35,665 bases of DNA. Origin: DATIJJ01 sp035478795. Its GTDB lineage: Bacteria > Pseudomonadota > Gammaproteobacteria > DSM-16500. The stretch covers positions 1 through 35,665 of the forward strand of contig DATIJJ010000052.1 of NCBI GenBank assembly GCA_035478795.1, in the 5' to 3' direction. Below are positions 8,885-17,356 of the stretch, one piece after another. Below the pieces are notes generated by a model. The model ran no database searches and was not told the origin of the DNA. It saw only the letters and a list, made by a program, of their open reading frames with translations. Position 1 is the first letter of the stretch. The number at the start of each line of letters is the position of its first letter. The position numbers and the translations under genes were made by a program.

Positions 8885-9421
8885 ATGCTTGAATTACTTT
8901 ATGACTTTATTCCGGTGCTGTTATTTTTTGTGGCGTTTAAATTTTACGGGATTTACGTTGCAACGGTTGTCGGTATTGTGACGACGGCCATGCAAGTGGT
9001 TTTTACGCGTCTTTGGAAAAAAAAGATTGATCGCAAGCAAGTGCTGACGCTGGTGGTATTTTTACTATTCGGCGGCATGACGCTTTATTTTCATAATCCG
9101 ATTTTTGTGAAATGGAAGCCGAGCATTATTTTCTGGTTGTTTGGTCTTGTTTTTTTATTCAGCCAGTTATTCGGCAAAAAAGTGCTTATCCAGCGCATGA
9201 TGGAAGCGAGCCTTGAAAACAAAACATTGCCATCGTCAGTCTGGAAACGCATGAATTTGTCCTGGGCATTGTTTTTTTTCGCGCTGGGCACCCTTAATAT
9301 TTTCGTTGCCTATCATTTCAGTACGGACACCTGGGTCAATTTTAAATTGTATGGTTTGATGGGATTGCTCATTTTATTCAGTGTTGTTCAGGCGATTTGT
9401 CTGTCTCGTTATCTGGTGTAA
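8885..9421 (+). CDS. yciB: Inner membrane septation protein YciB/IspZ
   Basis: The 178-residue protein is almost entirely hydrophobic, with five to six predicted membrane segments, and matches the IspZ/YciB family. It begins LLYDFIPVLLFFVAFKFYGI and contains KWKPSIIFWLFGLVFLFSQ and a WKRMNLSWALFFFALGTLNI segment, all typical of the family. The protein acts in the inner membrane and is linked to cell-envelope integrity and division. Its exact biochemical role is not settled. An AGGAAA precedes the ATG, and the BolA gene starts 2 bp after the stop. Confidence 0.92.
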   Translation: MLELLYDFIPVLLFFVAFKFYGIYVATVVGIVTTAMQVVFTRLWKKKIDRKQVLTLVVFLLFGGMTLYFHNPIFVKWKPSIIFWLFGLVFLFSQLFGKKVLIQRMMEASLENKTLPSSVWKRMNLSWALFFFALGTLNIFVAYHFSTDTWVNFKLYGLMGLLILFSVVQAICLSRYLV

Positions 9422-9423
9422 AA

Positions 9424-9687
9424 ATGTCTGTGCATGCTGATCGTGTTGCTGTGATTAAACAAAAATTGGAACAGGCGTTTTCGCCGACGTTTCTGGATGT
9501 CGTGGATGACAGTGAAAAACATAAAAATCATCCGGGTCATGACGGTCATGCAGGGCATTATACAATTGTGATTGCAGCGGATTGTTTTATCAATAAGTCG
9601 CGCATAGAGGTCCATCGGGAAATTTATGCGTGTTTGGGTGAGATGATTCCGGGTGAGATTCATGCAATCTGTATTCAATTAAAATGA
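9424..9687 (+). CDS. BolA-family protein (BolA/IbaG type)
   Basis: This 87-residue protein has the BolA fold: an N-terminal helix (VIKQKLEQAFSPTFLDVVDDS), a His-rich loop with HPGHDGHAGH, a central YTIVIAADCF strand, a helix (SRIEVHREIYACLG) and the C-terminal GEIHAICIQLK strand. BolA proteins partner with monothiol glutaredoxins in Fe-S or iron handling. The His-rich loop and the EIHA motif fit this family. I start at 9424, 2 bp after yciB; an earlier in-frame start overlaps yciB. Pairing with yciB is a common gammaproteobacterial arrangement. Whether it is BolA or IbaG proper cannot be settled here. Confidence 0.88.
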   Translation: MSVHADRVAVIKQKLEQAFSPTFLDVVDDSEKHKNHPGHDGHAGHYTIVIAADCFINKSRIEVHREIYACLGEMIPGEIHAICIQLK

Positions 9688-9690
9688 ATC

Positions 9691-9933
9691 TTAAGCAACC
9701 TTTTCCCATTTATCACAAATTTCTTTAAACTGCATTTTTTCAGGGTGATTAGAAGACTTACATTGAGCATCCAGTTCTGCTATTTCATTAACAAGATCAA
9801 AAATTAATTTATCTTTTTATGGATTAATATAAGAGTGAAACAATATTCTCAACAAATGATCGGCTGATTTTGAAATGGGATGCTTGTCTTTTTCCCACAA
9901 TAAAATTGTTTGATAGTCGCAACCAAGCGACAT
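9691..9933 (-). pseudogene. Relic of an HTH antitoxin-like gene
   Basis: From an ATG at 9933 the frame reads LGCDYQTILLWEKDKHPISK, the recognition half of an Xre/MqsA-type helix-turn-helix. It then meets TAA at 9819-9817. The same frame continues after the stop with FDLVNEIAELDAQ and a charged tail to a second TAA at 9691, so the two halves look like one ancestral protein. Upstream the frame also has a stop two codons before the ATG, preceded by LTKRLLAKASKGN. No N-terminal zinc motif or toxin gene is found beside it. I read it as a decayed antitoxin or regulator; read-through or a short active fragment is not excluded. Confidence 0.6.
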
Positions 9934-10050
9934 GATTTAATTACCTTTACTTGCTTTTGCCAGAAGTCTTTTTGTTAGCGCATAATATTATAAAAAATTA
10001 TATATTTTAAACAGATTATTGTACATGCCAGGCCTCAATCGGAGCGCACT

Positions 10051-10153
10051 CCTCCCTTTTCAAAGGGAGGTTGGGAGGGATTTTTATTTAACATCAAAAA
10101 TCCCCCCGCCGCACAAAAAACGTGCGTCGACCCCCTTTAATAAGGGGGTTTTT
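10051..10153. repeat. Multi-hairpin intergenic repeat element
   Basis: Four stems are packed in about 100 bp: CCTCCCTTT/AAAGGGAGG (10051-10070), GGGATTTTT/AAAAATCCC (10077-10085 with 10096-10104), a short GCAC/GTGC (10111-10125) and CCCCCTT/AAGGGGG (10131-10148). This arrangement resembles mobile REP/MITE-type spacers. It lies in the convergent gap between the BolA gene and prmB. Confidence 0.65.
10131..10153 (+). terminator. Intrinsic terminator within the repeat element
   Basis: CCCCCTT (10131-10137) pairs with AAGGGGG (10142-10148) and is followed by TTTTTC (10149-10154). It would stop plus-strand transcripts from the hslO-yciB-BolA cluster before they run into prmB. Confidence 0.55.
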
Positions 10154-10206
10154 CTTCGGTCGATATTTGAGTTATAAAGCAGACTTTTGTTCGGTATCTG
10201 TTTTGT

Positions 10207-11088
10207 TTACAACTGCTCCGCCGTCAACAAAAATACCCCGCCGCCACCCCGCTCAAAGTCCAGCCACGTAAAAGGCAAATCCGGAAAAGCTTCGGACAAG
10301 GCTTCTTCACTGTTACCGACTTCAACAATCAAAATACCCTGCGGATTCAAATGCTGTTTGGCCTGTTCTAAAATGCGCGTGACAATATCAAGCCCAAGCG
10401 TGCCCGCGGCTAATGCTGATTCGGGTTCATGTCGATATTCTTTCGGTAAATCCGCCATATCGTTGGCATCGACATACGGCGGATTACTGATAATCACATC
10501 GTATTTTTTATTCGCGAGCGGATGGAACAAATCACCTTGAAAAAGAGTGACCCGGTCTTCTACGTGATGTTTCAACACATTCATGTTGGCAACGGTCAGC
10601 GCATCGTGTGAAATGTCTGTCGCATCCACTCTCGCTTCCGGAAAATAATGCGCTGTAGCCACGGCAATACAACCACTGCCTGTGCAAAGATCTAAAATAT
10701 GATGAGCCGAGTCGGCGTCTATCCACGGCTGAAACTGGTTTTCAATGAGTTCCGCCAGCGGAGAACGAGGAATCAGTACGCGTTCGTCTACATAAAATGG
10801 GAGGCCTGCGAACCACGCCTCGTGGGTTAAATAGGCGAGTGGAATACGCTCATCCACGCGACGTCGAATGGTTTGATAGATTTTTTCGCGCTCAGGGGAT
10901 GTCAATCGCGAATCAAGCATGCCGAGGTGAATATCCGGCGGTAAATGCAAGGTATGCAGGATAAGCGCTACGGCTTCATCCCACGCATTATCGGTGCCAT
11001 GACCGTAAAATAACCCGACTTCATTAAAACGGCTGATCGCCCAACGCAAAAAATCACGCAAGGTAACGAGTTCCTCAATTTCTTTCAT
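10207..11088 (-). CDS. prmB: Ribosomal protein L3 N5-glutamine methyltransferase
   Basis: This SAM-dependent methyltransferase modifies a glutamine of ribosomal protein L3. The SAM-binding motif DLCTGSGC is at residues 133-140 and the catalytic NPPY at 202-205. The segment DLPKEYRHEPESALAAGTLG separates PrmB from the release-factor enzyme PrmC. The 293-residue length fits the family, including the N-terminal helical domain. The ATG at 11088 follows GGAT on the minus strand. It diverges from nagZ across 111 bp and its 3' end faces the hairpin-rich spacer. Confidence 0.94.
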   Translation of the reverse strand: MKEIEELVTLRDFLRWAISRFNEVGLFYGHGTDNAWDEAVALILHTLHLPPDIHLGMLDSRLTSPEREKIYQTIRRRVDERIPLAYLTHEAWFAGLPFYVDERVLIPRSPLAELIENQFQPWIDADSAHHILDLCTGSGCIAVATAHYFPEARVDATDISHDALTVANMNVLKHHVEDRVTLFQGDLFHPLANKKYDVIISNPPYVDANDMADLPKEYRHEPESALAAGTLGLDIVTRILEQAKQHLNPQGILIVEVGNSEEALSEAFPDLPFTWLDFERGGGGVFLLTAEQL

Positions 11089-11165
11089 GGTATCCGGATC
11101 CTGATCGCAAATGGAATATCGCGTATTATTCTACAAAACACATCGTTTTTCATGTGAAATATCCG

Positions 11166-11171
11166 TATAAT
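11166..11171 (+). promoter_or_regulatory. Putative -10 element of the nagZ operon
   Basis: A perfect TATAAT lies 28 bp upstream of the chosen nagZ start. The matching -35 (around 11142-11148) is weak. A transcript from here would start near 11178, which supports the downstream ATG at 11200 over one at 11179. Confidence 0.5.
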
Positions 11172-11199
11172 TCGCCCGATGTTTTCTGGAGGTTCCGGA

Positions 11200-12240
11200 A
11201 TGAGTGACTCCTCGGGTTCCGTCATCCTTGATTTGATCGGTTTGTCGCTTTCGGATGAAGAGCGGGAATTGTTGCAGCACCCCCACGTTGGCGGCGTGAT
11301 TTTATTTACGCGCAACTTTGAATCCACAACACAATTGGCGGATTTATGCCGTGATATACGGGCGTGCCGCAGCGCGCCGATCCTCATTGCCGTCGACCAG
11401 GAAGGAGGGCGCGTCCAGCGTTTCAGGGAAGGTTTTACACGCCTGCCTGCCATGGGGGACGTGGGTCAATTATATGCACAGTCGGCGAAAGAGGGGCTGC
11501 GTCTTGCAGAAGCGGCAGGCTTTGTGATGGCGGCAGAATTACGGGCAACGGGTGTGGATCTCTCCTTTGCGCCGGTGCTTGATCTTGATCGACAATGGAA
11601 TACGGTGATTGGCGATCGCAGTTTTGGCCGGGATTCTTCAACGGTCAGTGTGCTTGCCGAAGCACTCATGCGCGGCATGCAAGCGGCAGGGATGGCCGCA
11701 ACAGGCAAGCATTTTCCAGGTCACGGTGGTGTTCGACTCGATTCACACCTGACATTACCCATTGATTCCCGCTCCTTTTCGGCTATTTTGCAGGAAGACA
11801 TGCAACCTTTTATTCAACTGATGAAAGCCGGACTCGATGCGCTCATGCCAGCCCATATTTTATTTCCGGAAGTGGATTCGTATCCTGTCGGATTTTCCCG
11901 TCACTGGTTGCGGGATATTCTTCGGGACACATACCATTTTTCCGGTAGTGTGTTTAGCGATGATCTCAATATGGCCGGTGCTGAATTCGCCGGAAGTTAC
12001 AGCGCTCGCGCGGAAATGGCACTGGAGGCGGGTTGTGATATGGTATTGATCTGTAACAACAGGGCAGGTGCCATTGAAATACTGGATAAGCTGCCCGAAA
12101 AATACAAACTGCCCATCGCGAAATTGAATCGACTGACAGGCCGGTTTTCACATGACCTGACTTCATTACAGGCGGGCGATGTCTGGCGAGAAAAGGTAGA
12201 TTTATTGACTCAATACAGGATGATTTATGACAGTAACTGA
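11200..12240 (+). CDS. nagZ: Beta-N-acetylhexosaminidase NagZ
   Basis: This cytosolic glycoside hydrolase family 3 enzyme removes GlcNAc from recycled muropeptides. The 346-residue protein shows VGGVILFTRNF near the N-terminus, IAVDQEGGRVQRF, KHFPGHGGVRLDSH (catalytic His loop) and VFSDDLNM, which contains the nucleophilic Asp. I use ATG 11200 because GGAGG precedes it by 7 nt; the in-frame ATG at 11179 has no SD and sits at the predicted transcript start. It is the first gene of a compact run, and hpt starts 14 bp inside its 3' end. Confidence 0.95.
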   Translation: MSDSSGSVILDLIGLSLSDEERELLQHPHVGGVILFTRNFESTTQLADLCRDIRACRSAPILIAVDQEGGRVQRFREGFTRLPAMGDVGQLYAQSAKEGLRLAEAAGFVMAAELRATGVDLSFAPVLDLDRQWNTVIGDRSFGRDSSTVSVLAEALMRGMQAAGMAATGKHFPGHGGVRLDSHLTLPIDSRSFSAILQEDMQPFIQLMKAGLDALMPAHILFPEVDSYPVGFSRHWLRDILRDTYHFSGSVFSDDLNMAGAEFAGSYSARAEMALEAGCDMVLICNNRAGAIEILDKLPEKYKLPIAKLNRLTGRFSHDLTSLQAGDVWREKVDLLTQYRMIYDSN

Positions 12241-12787
12241 CAAGATAAAAGAAGTGCCTGAAAAAGCCGAATGTCTTCACGATTTTTCAGCGATTGAAAA
12301 GGCGCTCGATAAAATGGCCGTTGAAATTACCCGTAAACTGAAAAATGAGAGCCCCATCGTGCTCTGTGTCATGATTGGTGCATTGATTCCCATGGGACAT
12401 TTGTTGACACGGTTGAATTTTCCGCTGGAAGTTGACTATATTCATGCAACCCGTTACCGCGGAGCCATGCGGGGCGGTGATCTGCACTGGCTGGTCGAAC
12501 CGCGTAAGTCGCTCGAGAATCGAACAGTACTCATTGTGGATGATATTATGGACGGCGGACTCACACTCGCTGCCATTATTGATTATTGTCAGCAGATGGG
12601 TGCAAAAGCCGTTTATTCTGCAGTGATGGTTAATAAAATTCGACAACGCGAACCGGGTGTCAATTTTGAACCTGATTTTACGGGTGTCAACACGGAAGAC
12701 AAATTTCTCGTGGGGTTTGGTCTGGATTACGAAGAATACTGGCGAAACGCACCTGGCATCTATGCAGTTGCAAAAGAGCATCAATAA
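12227..12787 (+). CDS. hpt: Hypoxanthine-guanine phosphoribosyltransferase
   Basis: This type I phosphoribosyltransferase uses PRPP to salvage hypoxanthine or guanine. The PRPP loop VLIVDDIMDGGLT is at residues 101-113, and the C-terminal DKFLVGFGLDYEEYWRN matches the purine-binding and hood region of the Hpt group. The 186-residue length is normal. The start lies inside nagZ (14-bp overlap) after AGGA, so translation is probably coupled. The next gene, fadE, begins 19 bp downstream. Substrate preference (hypoxanthine versus guanine) cannot be read from the sequence. Confidence 0.92.
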   Translation: MTVTDKIKEVPEKAECLHDFSAIEKALDKMAVEITRKLKNESPIVLCVMIGALIPMGHLLTRLNFPLEVDYIHATRYRGAMRGGDLHWLVEPRKSLENRTVLIVDDIMDGGLTLAAIIDYCQQMGAKAVYSAVMVNKIRQREPGVNFEPDFTGVNTEDKFLVGFGLDYEEYWRNAPGIYAVAKEHQ

Positions 12788-12806
12788 CTCAAAAAGGAAA
12801 TCGATT

Positions 12807-15281
12807 ATGCAATGGATCTGGCTGGTGTCATTTGTGTTACTCGGCGGCATGTTGGCCTATCATCGTGCGAAGCGCATTATCTGGGCCTTGTCGGTTGCGA
12901 TTTTCCTGTTGCTGATGACGCGCATTGGCACTTTTTCCGGATGGAGTCTGGTGTGTGCATGGTCGGTTACGCTCATCACTTTTCTCATGCTGTCTGTGAC
13001 ATCCTGGCGACACCAGTGGCTGACCCGGCCGGTTTTTCGTTTTTATTGTAAAGTGATGCCAACCATGTCACGCACGGAACGCGAGGCACTTTCTGCCGGG
13101 ACAGTCGGTTGGGAAGGTGAATTGTTTCGTGGCAATCCGCACTGGAACAAATTGTTGGCTTATCCCAAACCGGTTTTATCGGAAGAAGAAAAAGCGTTTC
13201 TGGAAGGTCCCGTCGAAGTGCTTTGCAGCATGATTGATGACTGGGATATTACGCATAACCGTGCTGACCTGCCGCCCGAGATGTGGGATTATCTGAAGCA
13301 GCAAGGGTTTTTTGCATTGATTATCACGAAAGAATATGGCGGCAAGGCTTTTTCCGCCTACGCGCATTCGCAAATTTTAACAAAAGTCTATGGAAAAAGT
13401 GCGTCTGTGGGGTCGACCATTGCCGTGCCGAATTCATTGGGGCCTGCCGAATTATTGATGCACTATGGCACGGTCGAACAGAAAAATTATTATTTGCCTC
13501 GTCTCGCGCGCGGCGAAGATATTCCGTGTTTTGCGCTGACAGGGCCTGAAGCAGGTTCAGATGCAGGTGCCATGTCAGATAACGGTATCGTGTGCCATGG
13601 TGAATACGACGGCAAGGAAGTGCTTGGCATTCGGCTGAATTTCGATAAACGCTATATTACACTCGCACCGGTTGCAACGGTCATTGGGCTCGCTTTTAAA
13701 TTGTATGATCCGGATCATTTGCTGGGTAACAAAAAAGATTTGGGAATCACGTGTGCACTTATTCCGCGTGATATACCCGGGATGAGCATCGGACGTCGGC
13801 ATTTTCCGGTGAACGTTGTTTTTCAAAATGGCCCGATACACGGCAAGGATGTTTTCATTCCGGTTGACTGGATTATTGGTGGCGCCAAAATGGCCGGGCA
13901 GGGCTGGCGCATGCTGATGGAGTGTCTGGCGGCGGGTCGGGCCATTTCGCTTCCGGCGAGTGGCATGGGCGGGGCGAAACTGGCGCTCTTTACGACGGGG
14001 GCCTATGCACGTGTGCGTCGTCAATTTAATGTGCCCATTGGAAAATTCGAAGGCATCGAAGAACCTGTGGCGCGCATGGCAGGTTACACTTATCTCATGG
14101 ATGCAACCCGTTCCTTTACGGCGGCTGTGATTGATACGGGCGAGAAACCGGCGATTGCATCGGCTATTACGAAATACCACGTGACGGAACTCGGACGCGT
14201 CGTGTGTAACGATGCCATGGATGTTCATGGCGGCAAGGGCATTTGTCTCGGTCCCCGAAATTATATCGGACGTATGTATGAATCCATTCCGATTGCAATC
14301 ACCGTTGAAGGTGCAAACATCCTGACGCGAAATCTGATTATTTTTGGTCAGGGTGCCATGCGTTGTCATCCGTATGTGTTTGCTGAATTTGAAGCGGCAC
14401 GCAATAAAGATTCTGATGAAGGATTGCTTGCGTTTGACAAGGCCCTGACCGGGCACATCAGTTTTACGATCAGTAATCTGGTGCGTTCTCTGGTACTGGG
14501 TTTGACGAGTGGCCGGATTGCCATGGCGCCTTCGGGTAAAACAAAACGCTATTTTCAACAGGCAACCCGGTTGAGTGCTGCCTTTGCCCTGATGGCGGAT
14601 CTCTCCATGCTGGTTCTCGGTGGATCCTTAAAACGCAGAGAATTTATTTCCGCACGCCTTGGCGATATTCTGAGTGAATTGTATTTATTGTCGGCTGTTT
14701 TGAAGCATTATCACGACCAGGGCAAAAATGGCGATGATTTACCGATTTTGCGCTGGGCGGGTCTCACCTGTCTTTACACCATTCAACAGAAATTTGACGA
14801 ACTGCTGAAAAATTTTCCCGTGCGCTGGCTGAGAGGATTATTGAGTTTCCTCATTTTTCCATTGGGAAAACGGTTTTCAAGACCCTCGGATAAACTGACA
14901 CATAAAGTCGCGCAATTGATGATGGATCAAACGCCTTCCCGGCATCGGCTGACAGAAGGCGCGTTTGTTACAGCGGTTCCAGGCAATATGGCTGCCGTGC
15001 TGGAAGATGCCTTGACCAAAACGCTCGCGGCCGAGCCTGTCGAAAAAATCCTGAAAGTGGCGGTCAGCGAAGGGCTTTTGGAAAATGGCAATCGTTCGAC
15101 TTTGGCCAAACAGGCCTTTGCAAAACAGATCATTACACAAGACCAGCTGGATATCGTCCTGCAATCGGAGGAAGCGCGCCAACGCGTCATTGCCGTGGAT
15201 GATTTTACGTCGGAAGAACTGGAACACGCCACAAAGAGAAATAAAACCTATGTCGACATCGAATCCACCCGGTCACCCTGA
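12807..15281 (+). CDS. fadE: Acyl-CoA dehydrogenase FadE (first copy)
   Basis: This FAD enzyme performs the first beta-oxidation step. It has 824 residues, close to E. coli FadE (814). About three hydrophobic segments lie within residues 1-70, so it is probably anchored in the inner membrane. The dehydrogenase core has IPCFALTGPEAGSDAGAMSD (FAD/substrate), GQGWRMLMECLAAGRAISLP and ITVEGANILTRNLIIFGQGA, all FadE hallmarks. The C-terminal part (after about residue 530) is the FadE-specific extension. The ATG at 12807 follows AAAAAGGAAA; an open frame upstream overlaps hpt and is spurious. Its position behind nagZ-hpt is unusual. It is a clear paralogue of the gene at 19924. Confidence 0.95.
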   Translation: MQWIWLVSFVLLGGMLAYHRAKRIIWALSVAIFLLLMTRIGTFSGWSLVCAWSVTLITFLMLSVTSWRHQWLTRPVFRFYCKVMPTMSRTEREALSAGTVGWEGELFRGNPHWNKLLAYPKPVLSEEEKAFLEGPVEVLCSMIDDWDITHNRADLPPEMWDYLKQQGFFALIITKEYGGKAFSAYAHSQILTKVYGKSASVGSTIAVPNSLGPAELLMHYGTVEQKNYYLPRLARGEDIPCFALTGPEAGSDAGAMSDNGIVCHGEYDGKEVLGIRLNFDKRYITLAPVATVIGLAFKLYDPDHLLGNKKDLGITCALIPRDIPGMSIGRRHFPVNVVFQNGPIHGKDVFIPVDWIIGGAKMAGQGWRMLMECLAAGRAISLPASGMGGAKLALFTTGAYARVRRQFNVPIGKFEGIEEPVARMAGYTYLMDATRSFTAAVIDTGEKPAIASAITKYHVTELGRVVCNDAMDVHGGKGICLGPRNYIGRMYESIPIAITVEGANILTRNLIIFGQGAMRCHPYVFAEFEAARNKDSDEGLLAFDKALTGHISFTISNLVRSLVLGLTSGRIAMAPSGKTKRYFQQATRLSAAFALMADLSMLVLGGSLKRREFISARLGDILSELYLLSAVLKHYHDQGKNGDDLPILRWAGLTCLYTIQQKFDELLKNFPVRWLRGLLSFLIFPLGKRFSRPSDKLTHKVAQLMMDQTPSRHRLTEGAFVTAVPGNMAAVLEDALTKTLAAEPVEKILKVAVSEGLLENGNRSTLAKQAFAKQIITQDQLDIVLQSEEARQRVIAVDDFTSEELEHATKRNKTYVDIESTRSP

Positions 15282-17352
15282 AAAAAAAATGAATCTGTTT
15301 TCGACATTGCTGATATTGACGGCATTTTTAATATTGGCTGAAATCAGTTTTTTAATTGAAAACAGTGGAGTTTATTTTGCGGATTTCAGATTAATCGCCA
15401 GCCATCTTTCGGTACCTGTCGGCATTCTTCCCGGTGTGCTGTATTTTGTCGGCGTACAACTCCTGATACACGGGTTTTTTACGGTGCTGATCTGGGGTGC
15501 TACGCTGCTTGTCATCGATACGCTCCGCGTTCCCAAAAAAATGATCCTGCGGATGGGAGTGAGTCTCTGGTTTATTGCTATTTTGACTGTTTTGCTGGCA
15601 AATCATATTTGTTTTCCGAATTCAAAATTTGCGGATCTTTTTTTTAATTTTCTTTCTGTTCCGATCGCGAAGGGATTGTGTGTTGTGCTCTCTGCCGGAT
15701 GGATTTTTCTGATTCTTCTGGCCTGTTTTAGTGCGGGACGTTTTATTTTTCAGGCAATAAAAAAACGGCAGATTAAAAAAAATGTCAGACTATTATCCGC
15801 GTTGACTGGATCAGGCGTATTTTTTATTTGTCTTCTGGTCTTTTTTCACGACGGTCGAAACAGGGTGGATGCTGCGACATCCGATAAACCCGATATCATC
15901 CTTATTGGCATGGATTCCGTGCGACCGGATTTTCTCGGATTTTTTGGCTATCTGAAGAACACGCCGCATCTGGATGGTTTTTTAAATCACGCGACCGTTT
16001 TTGCAGATGCCCTGACGCCGCTTGCGCGTACGTATCCATCGTGGGTCAGTATTTTGACGGGTGTCTATCCCAAACTGAATTCAATACGCACCAATCTGGC
16101 GGATCAAAGCCGGCTGGATTTAAGCGAGACATTGCCTGCTGTTTTACGTGAAGAGGGCTACCATACCGTTTTTGCGACCGATGAAACGCGATTCAGTAAT
16201 ATCGATCAACGTTATGGATTTGATGAAGTTGTGACACCACCCATCGGGTTCAATGATTTTTTAATCGGGACGATGAATGATTTTCCCATATCGAATTTAT
16301 TGATCAATACAAGTCTTGGGAAATATTTATTTCCATACAGTTATGGCAACCGTGCTGTTTTTGAAACATACGATCCCAACAGTTTTCTGAGATTGTTGCA
16401 ACCAATGTTACGAGCGAAACGCAGTAAGCCGACGCTTCTTATTGTGCATTTTTGTTTGCCGCATTTTCCGTATGCGTGGGAAAGGTTACCTGAAAAAAGA
16501 GTGACCTTGCGTCATTATCAGATTGCATTGAAACGGATGGATCAGCAATTTCATGATTTTATGGTCATGTTGTCGCAAAATAAATGGCTGGATCATGCTG
16601 TGGTGGTATTGCTATCGGATCATGGCGAAGCGGTTGAAATACCAGGTGATCGCATGACAGACCCGGATTTATTTATTTCCGATGAAAAAAACGCTGTGAA
16701 GGACATTCCCCGATTTTATCCGCCGAGTACTGCAAGAGAAAAAGTGAATATGTCTGGCGGGCATGGAACGGATGTGCTTGGATTGCCGCAATATCATACG
16801 GTGCTTGCATTTCGGACGTTTGGTACAAAACCCAATGCGATCAAAATCATTCCGGGGATTGTCTCTCTCATGGATATCAAGCCCACTCTCCTGACTTTTT
16901 TAAATTTGCCGCTGGGGCGTGGAAATGGCAATCCTCTGGAAGATTATATTTTTGGTGACAAAAATGCAGTGGATACACAGGAAGATTTTTTCACCGAAAG
17001 TGATTTTTCGCCAGAAGCGGTTCGTTCCATTTATCCGGATGAGCGAAAAGTCTTGTTTGAAGGCATTGACTATTTTCGTATTGATCCCAAAACAACCCGT
17101 ATTGTGGTGAAAGACAATATGATGCGGATGATTTTATCGAGCAAACAGTTTGCGGATTATTATGGTCAGTGGGTGCTGGCGCTTTACCCACAAAACAATA
17201 AAGTGATGATGCCTGTTCTGGTGAACTTGAAAACGGGATACTGGACGATGGATTTAAACAGCGAGTTTGCAAAAGATTCGCCTGCGCATCGGATGTTGCG
17301 GGCGATGGAGATTTTTTTTGGGAGTGATATCACAACAGTCGAGGCAGGCTAA
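15250..17352 (+). CDS. Membrane sulfatase-superfamily protein, LtaS/EptA-like layout
   Basis: The 700-residue protein has five likely membrane segments in residues 17-200, then a soluble domain of the alkaline phosphatase/sulfatase superfamily, probably periplasmic. Metal and catalytic motifs are visible: IILIGMDSVRPD (D222), LARTYPSWVSILTG with T261 as likely nucleophile, LLSDHGE (D457, H458) and SGGHGTD (H505). The formylglycine C/S-x-P-x-R motif of true sulfatases is absent. A Thr nucleophile is known in phosphoethanolamine and glycerol-phosphate transferases, so head-group transfer from phospholipid to an envelope acceptor is a reasonable guess. The substrate is unknown. I start at ATG 15250, which has AGAGA upstream; ATG 15289 has no SD. 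It overlaps fadE by 32 bp. Confidence 0.8.
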   Translation: MSTSNPPGHPEKKMNLFSTLLILTAFLILAEISFLIENSGVYFADFRLIASHLSVPVGILPGVLYFVGVQLLIHGFFTVLIWGATLLVIDTLRVPKKMILRMGVSLWFIAILTVLLANHICFPNSKFADLFFNFLSVPIAKGLCVVLSAGWIFLILLACFSAGRFIFQAIKKRQIKKNVRLLSALTGSGVFFICLLVFFHDGRNRVDAATSDKPDIILIGMDSVRPDFLGFFGYLKNTPHLDGFLNHATVFADALTPLARTYPSWVSILTGVYPKLNSIRTNLADQSRLDLSETLPAVLREEGYHTVFATDETRFSNIDQRYGFDEVVTPPIGFNDFLIGTMNDFPISNLLINTSLGKYLFPYSYGNRAVFETYDPNSFLRLLQPMLRAKRSKPTLLIVHFCLPHFPYAWERLPEKRVTLRHYQIALKRMDQQFHDFMVMLSQNKWLDHAVVVLLSDHGEAVEIPGDRMTDPDLFISDEKNAVKDIPRFYPPSTAREKVNMSGGHGTDVLGLPQYHTVLAFRTFGTKPNAIKIIPGIVSLMDIKPTLLTFLNLPLGRGNGNPLEDYIFGDKNAVDTQEDFFTESDFSPEAVRSIYPDERKVLFEGIDYFRIDPKTTRIVVKDNMMRMILSSKQFADYYGQWVLALYPQNNKVMMPVLVNLKTGYWTMDLNSEFAKDSPAHRMLRAMEIFFGSDITTVEAG

Positions 17353-17356
17353 TCTC

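Noticed and set aside
11179..11199. Upstream ATG as nagZ start
   Set aside because: It has no SD and sits at the predicted transcript start, whereas ATG 11200 follows GGAGG at 7 nt.
12287..12850. A 187-codon minus-strand open frame over hpt
   Set aside because: It is antisense to hpt, which has clear PRPP-loop motifs. No family features are visible in the antisense translation.
13575..14558. A 327-codon open frame on the minus strand inside the first fadE
   Set aside because: It lies fully antisense to a strongly conserved gene, its translation is rich in Arg/His/Thr without motifs, and it has no start signal. It is a shadow of fadE.
15250..17352. Calling this gene an arylsulfatase
   Set aside because: The formylglycine motif C/S-x-P-x-R is absent; the likely nucleophile is Thr in a TYPS context after five membrane helices, as in phosphotransferases of the same superfamily.
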